Positions 1 through 7,292 of a DNA stretch of 64,000 bases are shown in pieces; within the stretch, counting starts at the first letter, position 1; each line of letters starts with the position of its first letter. A model generated the notes under the pieces. The model was not told where the DNA came from. It saw only the letters and a list, made by a program, of their open reading frames with translations, and searched no databases. Position numbers and translations under genes: made by a program. The stretch comes from Burkholderia anthina. GTDB taxonomy: Bacteria > Pseudomonadota > Gammaproteobacteria > Burkholderiales > Burkholderiaceae. The stretch lies in NCBI RefSeq assembly GCF_902498995.1, contig NZ_CABVLY010000029.1, positions 28,824 to 92,823 of the forward strand. Direction: 5' to 3'.

Positions 1-67
1 GTTCCAGCACGGCGGCTATGCCTACCATCCGGCGCCCCATGCGCCGGGCATGACGCACGCGGGCTGA
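1..67 (+). CDS. C-terminal end of an upstream gene (partial)
   Basis: An open frame enters from the left edge (reading from base 2) and stops at TGA 65-67. It gives a 21-residue tail rich in Gly, His and Pro that ends in MTHAG. The codons have the usual GC-rich third positions. There is too little sequence to name a family, and it could be a chance frame. Confidence 0.35.
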   Translation, partial: FQHGGYAYHPAPHAPGMTHAG

Positions 68-134
68 CGCGCGGCACTGCCGTGCAGCGAACCCGGTGGT
101 ACGATGCGCTGGCATCGACCACCCACGTTTTCCC

Positions 135-1034
135 ATGCCGCGCGACAACTTTGCGGACCTGCTTGCCTTCATCGCCGTCGCACGCGAGCGCAGCTTCACG
201 CGCGCGGCCGCCCGGCTCGGCGTATCGCAATCCGCACTCAGCCATACGATCCGCTCGCTCGAGACGCGTCTCGGCGTGCGGCTGCTCACGCGCACGACGC
301 GCAGCGTGTCGCCGACCGAAGCCGGCGAGCGCCTGCTGCTGAACCTCGCGCCGCGCTTCGACGAAATCGAGGCCGAGCTGTCCGCGCTCGCCGAGCTGCG
401 CGACAAGCCGGCCGGCACCGTGCGCATCAATGCGACGGACTACGTGATCCGCACGTTGCTGTGGCCGAAGCTGTCGCCGATGCTGCGCGACTATCGCGAC
501 CTGAAGGTCGAGTTCGTGACCGACTACGGGCTGTCCGACATCGTCGCGGAACGCTTCGACATCGGCGTGCGGCTCGGCGACCAGGTCGCGAAGGACATGA
601 TCGCGGTGCGCATCTCGCCCGACCTGAAAATGGCGATCGTCGGCGCGCCCGCGTATTTCGCGCAACGCGAGCGGCCCACGACGCCGCAGGATCTCGTCGC
701 GCACGACTGCATCAACCTGCGCCTGCCGACGCACGGCGCGCTGTACGCATGGGAACTCGCGCGCGGCGACGACACGCTGCAAGTGCGCGTCGACGGCCAG
801 GTCACGTTCAACGGCACCTATGAAATGCTCGACGCGGCGCTCGCCGGCTACGGCCTCGCGTACGTGCCGGCCGAACTCGCCGCGCCGCATGTCGATGCCG
901 GCCGCCTCGTCGGCGTGCTCGACGACTGGTGCCCGACGTTCCCCGGTCATCACCTGTACTACGCGAGCCGGCGGCAGTCGTCGCGCGCGCTCGCGCTGAT
1001 CGTCGACGCGCTGCGCCATCCGGCTCATTCATGA
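135..1034 (+). CDS. LysR-family transcriptional regulator
   Basis: A 299-aa LysR-type DNA-binding regulator. The N-terminal winged helix-turn-helix is visible in the first 60 residues (FTRAAARLGVSQSALSHTIR followed by LETRLGVRLL), then a substrate-binding-like effector domain. The length is normal for the family. I chose ATG 135 (MPRDNFADLL) rather than the longer frame from 96, because this is where LysR N-termini normally begin. It lies 96 bases upstream of a CMD-family gene on the same strand, rather than in the classical divergent arrangement, so its target is uncertain. The next two genes are the obvious candidates by proximity. The effector is not predictable from the sequence. Confidence 0.9.
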   Translation: MPRDNFADLLAFIAVARERSFTRAAARLGVSQSALSHTIRSLETRLGVRLLTRTTRSVSPTEAGERLLLNLAPRFDEIEAELSALAELRDKPAGTVRINATDYVIRTLLWPKLSPMLRDYRDLKVEFVTDYGLSDIVAERFDIGVRLGDQVAKDMIAVRISPDLKMAIVGAPAYFAQRERPTTPQDLVAHDCINLRLPTHGALYAWELARGDDTLQVRVDGQVTFNGTYEMLDAALAGYGLAYVPAELAAPHVDAGRLVGVLDDWCPTFPGHHLYYASRRQSSRALALIVDALRHPAHS

Positions 1035-1041
1035 ACCCGCT

Positions 1042-1079
1042 CGATAAGTGCATGCGAATTATTGGGGATTATCGATAAG
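1042..1079. promoter_or_regulatory. repeated CGATAAG motif with TTATCGATAA palindrome
   Basis: CGATAAG occurs at 1042-1048 and again at 1073-1079. The second copy lies inside the perfect palindrome TTATCGATAA (1069-1078). The motif sits in the 96-base gap before the CMD gene. This fits an operator, possibly for the adjacent LysR protein, but the link is inference only. Confidence 0.4.
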
Positions 1080-1130
1080 CGTTTCGGTAGCTACCATCGT
1101 TGGTGTCTTCAACGTCATCCGGAGCCATCG

Positions 1131-1457
1131 ATGTCCGAACCGACTTCCCCCGCGCGCCGCGCCTTCGGCGCCATCGCGCCGGCCCTCGCCGACTACACCG
1201 ACAACGTGCTGTTCGGCGACGTGTGGCAGCGCCCCGGCCTGTCGCCGCGCGATCGCAGCCTGATCACCGTCGCGAGCCTCGTCGCGCTGTATCGCGTGAA
1301 CGAGCTGCCGTTCCATCTGAAGAAAGCGCTCGACAACGGCCTCACCCGCGACGAGCTGATCGAGGCGATCACCCACCTCGCGTTCTACTCCGGCTGGCCG
1401 ACCGCAAGCTCGGCGCTGCCGATCGCGCAACGCATCTTCGACGAAGCCGGCGTGTGA
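1131..1457 (+). CDS. carboxymuconolactone decarboxylase (CMD) family protein
   Basis: A 108-aa protein with the small alpha-helical CMD/AhpD fold pattern, including LSPRDRSLITVASLVAL, a helix with NELPFHLKKALDNGL, and EAITHLAFYSGWP. It is similar in length to 4-carboxymuconolactone decarboxylases. No cysteine is present, so it cannot have the CxxC peroxidase centre of AhpD. That makes a decarboxylase-like or unknown-substrate role more likely. Start ATG 1131 is preceded by GGAG. The aldo/keto reductase follows 76 bases later, suggesting a small redox unit under the upstream LysR regulator. The substrate is not known. Confidence 0.85.
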   Translation: MSEPTSPARRAFGAIAPALADYTDNVLFGDVWQRPGLSPRDRSLITVASLVALYRVNELPFHLKKALDNGLTRDELIEAITHLAFYSGWPTASSALPIAQRIFDEAGV

Positions 1458-1533
1458 ACACGACGCACGGCCGGCACGTTCCCGTTCAACCGACTTGAAC
1501 CGACGCGGGCGTATGTCCGCATGGAGTCCGCAT

Positions 1534-2541
1534 ATGGATTACCGCTATCTCGGGCGCAGCGCGCTCAAGGTGTCGCCGCTGTGTCTCGGCGCGATGATGT
1601 TCGGCGGGGAAACCGACGAAGCGACGTCGGCGCGCATCATCGGCAAGGCCTTCGACCAGGGCGTCAACTTCATCGACACGGCCGACGTCTATCACGCCGG
1701 ACGCTCGGAAGAAATCGTCGGCCGCGCGATCGCACGACATCGCGACAGTTGGGTCGTCGCGACGAAATTCGGCTATCCGGCCGGACCGGACGCGGGGCCG
1801 AACCGTCAGGGCCAGTCGCGCAAGTGGATCTTCGAATCGGTCGACGCGAGCCTGAAGCGGCTCGGAACCGATTACATCGATATCCTCTATTTCCATCGCG
1901 CGCTGACCGACGCGCCGCTCGACGAAGCGATGCGCGCGGTGGCCGACCTGATCCGGCAAGGCAAGGTGCGCTACATCGGACTGTCGAACTTCAAGGGCTG
2001 GCGCATTGCCGAGATCGTGCGACTCGCGGATCAGCTCGGCATCGATCGGCCGGTTGCGAGCGAACCGCTGTACAACCTCGTCGATCGCACGGCCGAGGTC
2101 GAACAGCTTCCGGCCGCCGCGCATTACGGGATCGGCGTCGTGCCGTACAGCCCGCTCGCGCGCGGCGTGTTGACCGGCAAATATGCGGCCGATGCGCAGC
2201 CGCCCGCCGATTCGCGCGCGGGCCGCGGCGACCGGCGCATCCGGCAGACGGAATGGCGGCCCGAATCGTTGCACATCGCGCAGCAGGTGGCCGCGCATGC
2301 GGCTGCGCGCGGCACGACGTCGGTCGCGTTCGCGCTCGCCTGGGTGATGAAGAACCGCATCGTCAGCTCGACGATCGCGGGCCCGCGCACCGAGGCGCAC
2401 TGGGACAGCTACGTCGATGCGCTGACGCTCGAGCTCGGCCCCGACGACGAGCGCTTCGTCGACGCGCTGGTGCCGCCCGGGCATGCGTCGACGCACGGTT
2501 ATACGGATCCCGGCTATCCAGTCGAAGGGCGGAAGGTTTGA
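1534..2541 (+). CDS. aldo/keto reductase
   Basis: A 335-aa NAD(P)H-dependent oxidoreductase of the AKR superfamily (Tas/YajO-like group). It begins with MDYRYLGRSALKVSPLCLG. The catalytic set is visible: Asp/Tyr in FIDTADVYHAG, Lys in VVATKFGYP, and a His in DILYFHRA. The C-terminal cofactor-binding loop is seen around SSTIAGPRTEAH. The (beta/alpha)8 length is normal. ATG 1534 is chosen because it aligns with the usual AKR N-terminus; the earlier in-frame starts only add a non-conserved stretch. The natural substrate cannot be read from sequence; AKRs of this group act on varied aldehydes and ketones. Confidence 0.92.
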   Translation: MDYRYLGRSALKVSPLCLGAMMFGGETDEATSARIIGKAFDQGVNFIDTADVYHAGRSEEIVGRAIARHRDSWVVATKFGYPAGPDAGPNRQGQSRKWIFESVDASLKRLGTDYIDILYFHRALTDAPLDEAMRAVADLIRQGKVRYIGLSNFKGWRIAEIVRLADQLGIDRPVASEPLYNLVDRTAEVEQLPAAAHYGIGVVPYSPLARGVLTGKYAADAQPPADSRAGRGDRRIRQTEWRPESLHIAQQVAAHAAARGTTSVAFALAWVMKNRIVSSTIAGPRTEAHWDSYVDALTLELGPDDERFVDALVPPGHASTHGYTDPGYPVEGRKV

Positions 2542-2757
2542 CGTCGGGAGATTGAAGCGGGATGCCCGCTGCCCGCCGGCATGATGCGGCGATCGCGATT
2601 GCAGGCGCGCGAAGGATGTACGACTGACGGGCCGGACGGTGTCGTCCGGCAAGCGGGTGAGCGGATGAACTAAGGCAGTGCGCGTCGGGCGACGCGGCGA
2701 AAAACAGAAAACGAAAAGCGAGCAACGAAAACGGCGACGGCGGCGGCGGCGGCGAAC

Positions 2758-2988
2758 TCAGTTGCCGCGTGCCGCGTCGGCGCTCACCACGCGATCGAAA
2801 AATTCCTGCGCTTGCGCCAGTTCGTCGAGCGCGCGATCGAGGCGCGACATCGCGCGTGCATATTCGGCCGACGAGATATCGTCGTCGCTTTCGCCGCGCA
2901 CGGCGCGAAACGCCTGATCGACATTGCGCGTCGCTTCGACGAAGCGTTGCGCGGCCCGGGCTTCCTGCGAACAGATATGGGTCGACAT
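2758..2988 (-). CDS. small hypothetical protein, 76 aa
   Basis: An unrecognised, cytoplasmic-looking, mainly helical and acidic protein starting MSTHICSQEARAAQ. It contains AMSRLDRALDELAQAQEFFD, a run with the spacing of an amphipathic helix. The start at 2988 is supported by a strong ribosome-binding sequence (GGGAGAA) 7 bases upstream. It is a monocistronic orphan: the preceding gene converges on it and the next minus-strand gene lies about 280 bases away. No function is suggested. Confidence 0.7.
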   Translation of the reverse strand: MSTHICSQEARAAQRFVEATRNVDQAFRAVRGESDDDISSAEYARAMSRLDRALDELAQAQEFFDRVVSADAARGN

Positions 2989-3264
2989 CGACACTTCTCC
3001 CTCAGGGTTGCTGTGTGAAGCAAGCCGGCGCCCAGTGTGCGTCGCGCGCATGTCGACGGCGTGAACGATCGCCAACCGCCTGCCGGCGCATCGGCCGCCG
3101 CACGGCGTGCTTCGAGCCGATTGTCGCTCCGGGTTCGCGGATCCGCTATGGCGAGATTGCAACAAATTCTTGCGCGCGCCGTGACGACGGCCGCACCGGC
3201 GCGTGCGTTGCATGCGCATCGGTTTCGCTGCCGATGCACACGCCGCACCTCAGCGGCGCACACG

Positions 3265-4170
3265 TCATGCGCGCCCGATGCGCGGATGCGTCAAGCCGCC
3301 GAACGCCGCCGCTTCACCGGACGACAGATCGAACAGATCGCCGGTGGGCTCGCGCGGGTGCTCGGCAGCCGGCCGACTGCGCAACCGCGCCACATGCGCG
3401 GGCGCGACATAGGCGGCCGCCGTTTCGATCGGCGGCACGTCGAACAGATCGCGCGTGACGCCGCGCACGGCATCCGTCGGTGACCGGCCGCGCAGGCGCG
3501 CGACCAGTTCGACGAAGCGATCGAAATCGCCGGCGCGCGTCGCCTTGTTCACGTCGGCGAGATCGCGCGCCTTCAGCACGCACGGCTGTGCGAGCCGCAC
3601 GAAATACGGTGCCTCCAGTTCGACCGACAGCGCAAGCGGATAGCTCTTTCCCGTTTGTTCCTTCGCACGCCCGATGCAGTCGACCACGGCCGCGCCCTGC
3701 GCGACGCCGAGCGGCTTGCCCGTGCTCACGCTGCGCAGGTGATCCGGGAACACGCGCAGTTGCGTGCCGACCGTCAGCGCGGTGGATGACGCGCACACCA
3801 GCGCGTAGTGCTGTTCGCGACGCCGGCCCGACGGCAGCGTCGAGCGGCTCGCGATGAACGTGTGCGGCGGCAACGGCCGCACCTGGCCGCTTGCGTCGAC
3901 CCATGCATTCCACAGCAGCGCGTCCTCGCGCTTGCGCTCGCCCGGCCGCGCGCGCGACGCGACCGGCGAAAACAGCGCGAGCAGCGAGCCCGTGCGATGC
4001 GCGGCGACTTCCGCGCTGCTGCCGAGCGGCTGGTTGATCCCCCACAGAAAACGCCCGCCCCCGAGCCGGCGCTCCCATTCCTTGCGGAGCACGACGGTCG
4101 GCAGTTCCTCGCCGGACTCGGTACCGATCTTCGTCCAGCAGAAGGTGGGAGGGAGGTGTTTCAGTGTCAT
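3265..4170 (-). CDS. hypothetical protein, 301 aa, with duplicated C-terminal DLFD motif
   Basis: I do not recognise a family. The N-terminal part carries a striking stretch: FCWTKIGTESGEEL (10-23), then KEWERRLGGGRFLWGINQ (30-47). The middle mixes basic and hydrophobic segments. The C-terminal 60 residues hold a short duplication: TRDLFDVPPIETAAAY (239-254) and TGDLFDLSSGEAAAF (276-290). There is no signal peptide or membrane segment. Start ATG 4170 is chosen because the longer frame runs into the divergent HTH gene. The gene is transcribed away from that small HTH protein, with about 70 bases between them, so the two probably share a control region. A defence, phage-derived or toxin-type role is possible but unproven. 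Confidence 0.75.
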   Translation of the reverse strand: MTLKHLPPTFCWTKIGTESGEELPTVVLRKEWERRLGGGRFLWGINQPLGSSAEVAAHRTGSLLALFSPVASRARPGERKREDALLWNAWVDASGQVRPLPPHTFIASRSTLPSGRRREQHYALVCASSTALTVGTQLRVFPDHLRSVSTGKPLGVAQGAAVVDCIGRAKEQTGKSYPLALSVELEAPYFVRLAQPCVLKARDLADVNKATRAGDFDRFVELVARLRGRSPTDAVRGVTRDLFDVPPIETAAAYVAPAHVARLRSRPAAEHPREPTGDLFDLSSGEAAAFGGLTHPRIGRA

Positions 4171-4212
4171 CAACTTTCTCGGAATACAGCCTCGCCGGTG
4201 ACAGCAAGCCCA

Positions 4213-4241
4213 TTCAACAACCGTAACTGTATAGGTATAAT
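4213..4241 (+). promoter_or_regulatory. sigma-70-like promoter overlapping a start codon
   Basis: TTCAAC at 4213-4218, a 17-base spacer, and a perfect TATAAT at 4236-4241. Transcription would begin about 4248, at or just before ATG 4249. The mRNA of the HTH gene would then be leaderless. The TATAAT overlaps the alternative ATG at 4240, which would make that codon untranscribed. Confidence 0.55.
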
Positions 4242-4248
4242 GCATCGC

Positions 4249-4587
4249 ATGGAAGCCCCGGATCACGATTTTCCTGTTCAAGACCTGTTGCGCCGCTTGA
4301 TGGCGGACACGCGCTCGTCCAGCGAAATCGCGCGGCTTTCCGGCGTCAGCCAGCCGACCGTGTCGCGTTTGCGGTTGTCGAACGGGCATCGGCTGCGGCG
4401 CAGCGCGCCATTCAACAAGCTATGCAGTTTCTATGGCGTCGATACCGCGCCGACGCGCCGCCGCTACAACGACCTGCTGCGCGACGCGATCGTCGACGCG
4501 TGGGACGGCTCGGACGAGCACGGCCGCGCGCTGCTGGTCGTGATTCAGGGATTGAAGGATCTGCAGGCGAAGGCGGACGACGGATGA
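4249..4587 (+). CDS. small helix-turn-helix DNA-binding protein
   Basis: A 112-aa protein with a clear HTH near its N-terminus (SSEIARLSGVSQPTVSRLR), followed by a C-terminal helical part (VDAWDGSDEHGRALLVVIQG). It resembles XRE or phage-repressor type regulators in size and layout. Two starts are possible, ATG 4240 and ATG 4249. I prefer 4249 because a perfect TATAAT covers 4236-4241, so a transcript would start at about 4248 and be leaderless. There is no ribosome-binding sequence before either. It is divergent from the unknown 301-aa gene and probably controls the shared promoter region, which contains the tandem GTATA sequence GTATAGGTATA. Confidence 0.75.
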   Translation: MEAPDHDFPVQDLLRRLMADTRSSSEIARLSGVSQPTVSRLRLSNGHRLRRSAPFNKLCSFYGVDTAPTRRRYNDLLRDAIVDAWDGSDEHGRALLVVIQGLKDLQAKADDG

Positions 4588-4652
4588 CGGTGCAGCGGGA
4601 ACGAAGCGCCGTCCGCGCCGGCCGGCAACGCGCGCACCTATGACTGCACGAA

Positions 4653-5561
4653 ATGACCGTGCCGATACCCGTCGCCGGGACTATGATGGTCCGGTCAGCA
4701 GCCTCGGGGCGAACCGTGGATCGAGACGAAGACTTCATCGTGCGCACCATGTCGGCGGACGACGTCGCCATGTCGGTCGAATGGGCGGCGGCCGAAGGGT
4801 GGAACCCCGGCCGGCATGACCCGCCCTGTTTCAGGGAAGCGGATCCGGCCGGCTTCTTCGTCGGCGTGTGGCGCGGCGAGCCGGTCGCGTGCATCGCCAC
4901 CGTCGCGTACGACGAACACTTCGGCTTCCTCGGTCTTTACATCGTCAAACCCGGGTATCGCGGCAAAGGCCTGGGCATGCGAATCTGGCGGCACGGCATG
5001 CGCTACCTTGGCGATCGCAACATTGGGCTCGACGGCGTCGTGGCCCAGCAGGCGAACTACAGGAAGTCCGGCTTCCGGCTCGCGTACCGCAACATTCGCT
5101 ATCAGGGGCATGTCAGCGGCATCGGATGCGCGCAGGTGGCGGCAGCGGCCGACGTGCCGTTCGAGCAGTTGCTTGCGTACGATCGCCAGTGTTTCCCCGC
5201 CGCGCGCGAGCGCTTCGTCTCCGCGTGGATCGCCCAGCCCGACGCCGTCGCGCTCGCGGCGCTCGATGCCGGCCGCGTCGCCGGATACGGTGTCGTGCGC
5301 CGCTGCAACGCGGGCTGCAAGATCGGCCCGCTCTTCGCCGACGATGCAGACGTCGCGACCGGGCTGTTGCGTGCGCTGGCGGCACGCATGCCCGGCGAGG
5401 TCGTCGTGCTCGACGTACCGGAAGCGAACCCCGCGGCCGTCGCGCTGGCGGAACGGCACGGCATGACGAGCGTGTTCGAAACCGCGCGGATGTACACGCA
5501 ACACGCACCCGCGATTGCGATCGATCGCGTGTTCGGCGTGACGTCGTTCGAGTTGGGATGA
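4653..5561 (+). CDS. GNAT family N-acetyltransferase, two-domain
   Basis: A 302-aa protein of the GCN5-related acetyltransferase superfamily. The first GNAT domain covers about residues 28-150. It carries the acetyl-CoA binding motif A, seen in LYIVKPGYRGKGLGMRIWRH (R/Q-x-x-G-x-G/A type). A second, degenerate GNAT-like half follows (FEQLLAYDRQCFPAARERFV to the end), as in enzymes with a C-terminal Acetyltransf_18 domain. Starts at 4653, 4683 and 4686 are possible. A GTG at 4716 would begin right at the domain, so the true N-terminus is uncertain. The acceptor substrate is unknown. It stands alone between the HTH gene and a stretch of gene remnants. Confidence 0.85.
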   Translation: MTVPIPVAGTMMVRSAASGRTVDRDEDFIVRTMSADDVAMSVEWAAAEGWNPGRHDPPCFREADPAGFFVGVWRGEPVACIATVAYDEHFGFLGLYIVKPGYRGKGLGMRIWRHGMRYLGDRNIGLDGVVAQQANYRKSGFRLAYRNIRYQGHVSGIGCAQVAAAADVPFEQLLAYDRQCFPAARERFVSAWIAQPDAVALAALDAGRVAGYGVVRRCNAGCKIGPLFADDADVATGLLRALAARMPGEVVVLDVPEANPAAVALAERHGMTSVFETARMYTQHAPAIAIDRVFGVTSFELG

Positions 5562-5681
5562 CGGCGCGGACGGGCCGGCCTGATCGATCGTCCGCAAACG
5601 ACATCGGCGAACACGCGCGACCGAGCCGCGACATCTCGGTCACGCGGCGGCAACCGTCACGGCGCGCTCCCCGCCTACTGC

Positions 5682-5772
5682 TCCAACCCCACCCCCAGCG
5701 GCCGCTGATCGCTGCGCCCGTGATCGTCGACGACCCGCACCGTATAGCTGCCGGCCGTGCGCGGCTGCCCGG
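5682..5772 (-). pseudogene. 3' remnant of a penicillin-binding protein 1C-like gene
   Basis: The minus strand reads about 30 residues (AGSYTVRVVDDHGRSDQRPL and a few more) to a stop at 5682-5684. This resembles the C-terminal immunoglobulin-like tail (BiPBP_C) of PBP1C. Nothing upstream of about 5772 continues the frame. It abuts the LolC-like remnant on the other strand. The identity rests on pattern memory only, since the fragment is short. Confidence 0.4.
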
Positions 5773-5947
5773 CATCCACTTCCTGACGCCGTCCGCGTAT
5801 TTCGTCAGCACGCTGCCGTCGACACTCGCTACGGCCGACGTAATCGCGATCGCCGCGGCCGCATTCCTGATGTCGTGCGTCGCGACGCTATACCCGAGCC
5901 GGTGCGCCGCACGCGTGCGGCCGGCCGAAACGCTGCGCGACGAATAA
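5771..5947 (+). pseudogene. 3' remnant of a lolC/lolE-like lipoprotein-release permease gene
   Basis: The plus strand encodes about 58 residues ending at TAA 5945-5947. It begins near GIHFLTPSAYFVSTLPS and contains ADVIAIAAAAFLMSCVATLYP and then RAARVRPAETLRDE-like sequence. The last transmembrane helix followed by ATLYPS-x-R-A-A-x-x-x-P-A-E-x-L-R is the signature C-terminus of FtsX-type LolC/LolE permeases, which are normally about 415 aa. There is no start codon or upstream domain, so this is a truncated remnant. The functional copy must be elsewhere. Confidence 0.55.
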
Positions 5948-5982
5948 GCGCAATCGGCACAGGTAGCGCAAGCAGCACGCCG

Positions 5983-6792
5983 TTACGCAGTCTCGTGGAA
6001 ACCGATGCTGTTGCTACCATCAGGCGTGTAATCGGCAAGCACGTCGAAATTGAGGCCGACGAGTTCCACACGCATGCCGTACGTCTTGTGGCCGGATTTG
6101 TCGACGACGATCGCCGCGCCCGACGACAATTGATGCACGGTATTCAGCAGCGAGAGCGTGCCGCTCGCGGTGCCGGCCGACGCTTCGACCTTCAGCAGCG
6201 TGCCATCCTGCGCGACGACGCGTTGGCCGGAGAACAGCGGTTGATTGCGTGCGACGGACGTGTTGAGCATGCTCATGAACTGATAGCGCGCATCGGCGCC
6301 GCGGCTGACCGCCGCGCGATCGTCGTCCGTGAACGTCTCGCCGCGCACGGCCGCGCCCTGCGCGGCGAGATCGACCGCCTGCTTGTGAAAATCGCGTGTC
6401 GCGCGCACGAGGCCCGCGTTCGCATTCAGCGTCGACTCGACCCACGCGCGATCGCTGTCCTTCATGGTCTTCGACACGACCTTGATCTGGCCGTTGTCGG
6501 TCATGAAGTCGAATTGCGCGTCCGCCAGATCCGGGCGCTTCGCGATGATTTCCTGCATGCTCGTCGCAAGCGAGTCGGCCACGCCACGCAGCTTCATCGT
6601 CAGATCGCCGACCATCGAGAACTGCTTCATCAACGCCGCCTGCATCGCCACGGGATCCAGCTCCCGGACCGTCAGCGGCGCGTCCTGCGGTGCCCCGGAC
6701 GCCGCCGCGCCCGTTTCCCGGCGCCCGTCGAGCGCCGCCTGCGCCATCTGCGCGAGCGACAGGCTGCCTGCCGCCGTGACCGACATCGTCAT
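5983..6792 (-). CDS. hypothetical protein, 269 aa
   Basis: I do not recognise a family. The N-terminal 50 residues are Ala/Gly-rich and disordered-looking. Then follow long helices (MQAALMKQFSMVGDLTMKLR and KTMKDSDRAWVESTLNANAG) and a C-terminal part richer in beta strands. There is no signal peptide, membrane span or cysteine-based motif. ATG 6792 has AGGAG eight bases upstream, so that start is good; a second ATG two codons in is an alternative. It is monocistronic, with an AT-richer 500-base upstream gap that is a plausible place for regulation. A disordered N-terminus followed by helices occurs in some secreted effectors, but that is only a guess. Confidence 0.7.
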   Translation of the reverse strand: MTMSVTAAGSLSLAQMAQAALDGRRETGAAASGAPQDAPLTVRELDPVAMQAALMKQFSMVGDLTMKLRGVADSLATSMQEIIAKRPDLADAQFDFMTDNGQIKVVSKTMKDSDRAWVESTLNANAGLVRATRDFHKQAVDLAAQGAAVRGETFTDDDRAAVSRGADARYQFMSMLNTSVARNQPLFSGQRVVAQDGTLLKVEASAGTASGTLSLLNTVHQLSSGAAIVVDKSGHKTYGMRVELVGLNFDVLADYTPDGSNSIGFHETA

Positions 6793-7292
6793 TGCCCTCT
6801 CTCCTTTCAGATTATTTTTATTTGTTTACGGATCGATTCCGGGAAAGTTGAGCGTCCGTGTTGGCGTCTGAAGGAAACATTGTTTGATCGAGACTAAAAA
6901 AGTTTGACACGAACATTTCACTGAGATAACTTTTGCGCAAGCTTCCGGAAAGCAATCCGGCCAGCCATGCCGACTCGCGTCGCGCTTTCCTGCCGTTGCA
7001 GCACCGCCGTTCGCAACATCCCCGCCTCATCGCATCGTGCCGTTCCGTTTCATCCGAAACCTGAAGGTCGCCCAGGCATGCTCGTATTTGATTCGCACTC
7101 CTTTTCTCTGATCGCACCGCCGCCGCGGTAACGAGTGCCGCCCGACAGCAACGCGATTGCCGTGACACGCGGGCATCTCGCCCGCGCCTTTGATGGTGCA
7201 GTTCCGCTTCATCCGATGCAGCACCCGGCCGGGCCGCAGGGGGCATATCGCGGTCGGCCGGTTCCGGACAATCACAAGAAACGAGGTCGACA
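6793..7292. other. 500-base intergenic region between divergent genes
   Basis: It is AT-richer near 6805-6930, next to the 269-aa gene, and must hold its promoter. It also contains a 21-base near-repeat (19/21 identical) at 7037-7057 and 7196-7216, of the form GTGCnGTTCCGyTTCATCCGA. No convincing gene or terminator is seen here. Confidence 0.5.

Noticed and set aside
2678..2757. Polypurine stretch with GGCGGCGGCGGCGG
   Set aside because: Simple-sequence tract; no stem with U-tract or other recognised structure was seen.
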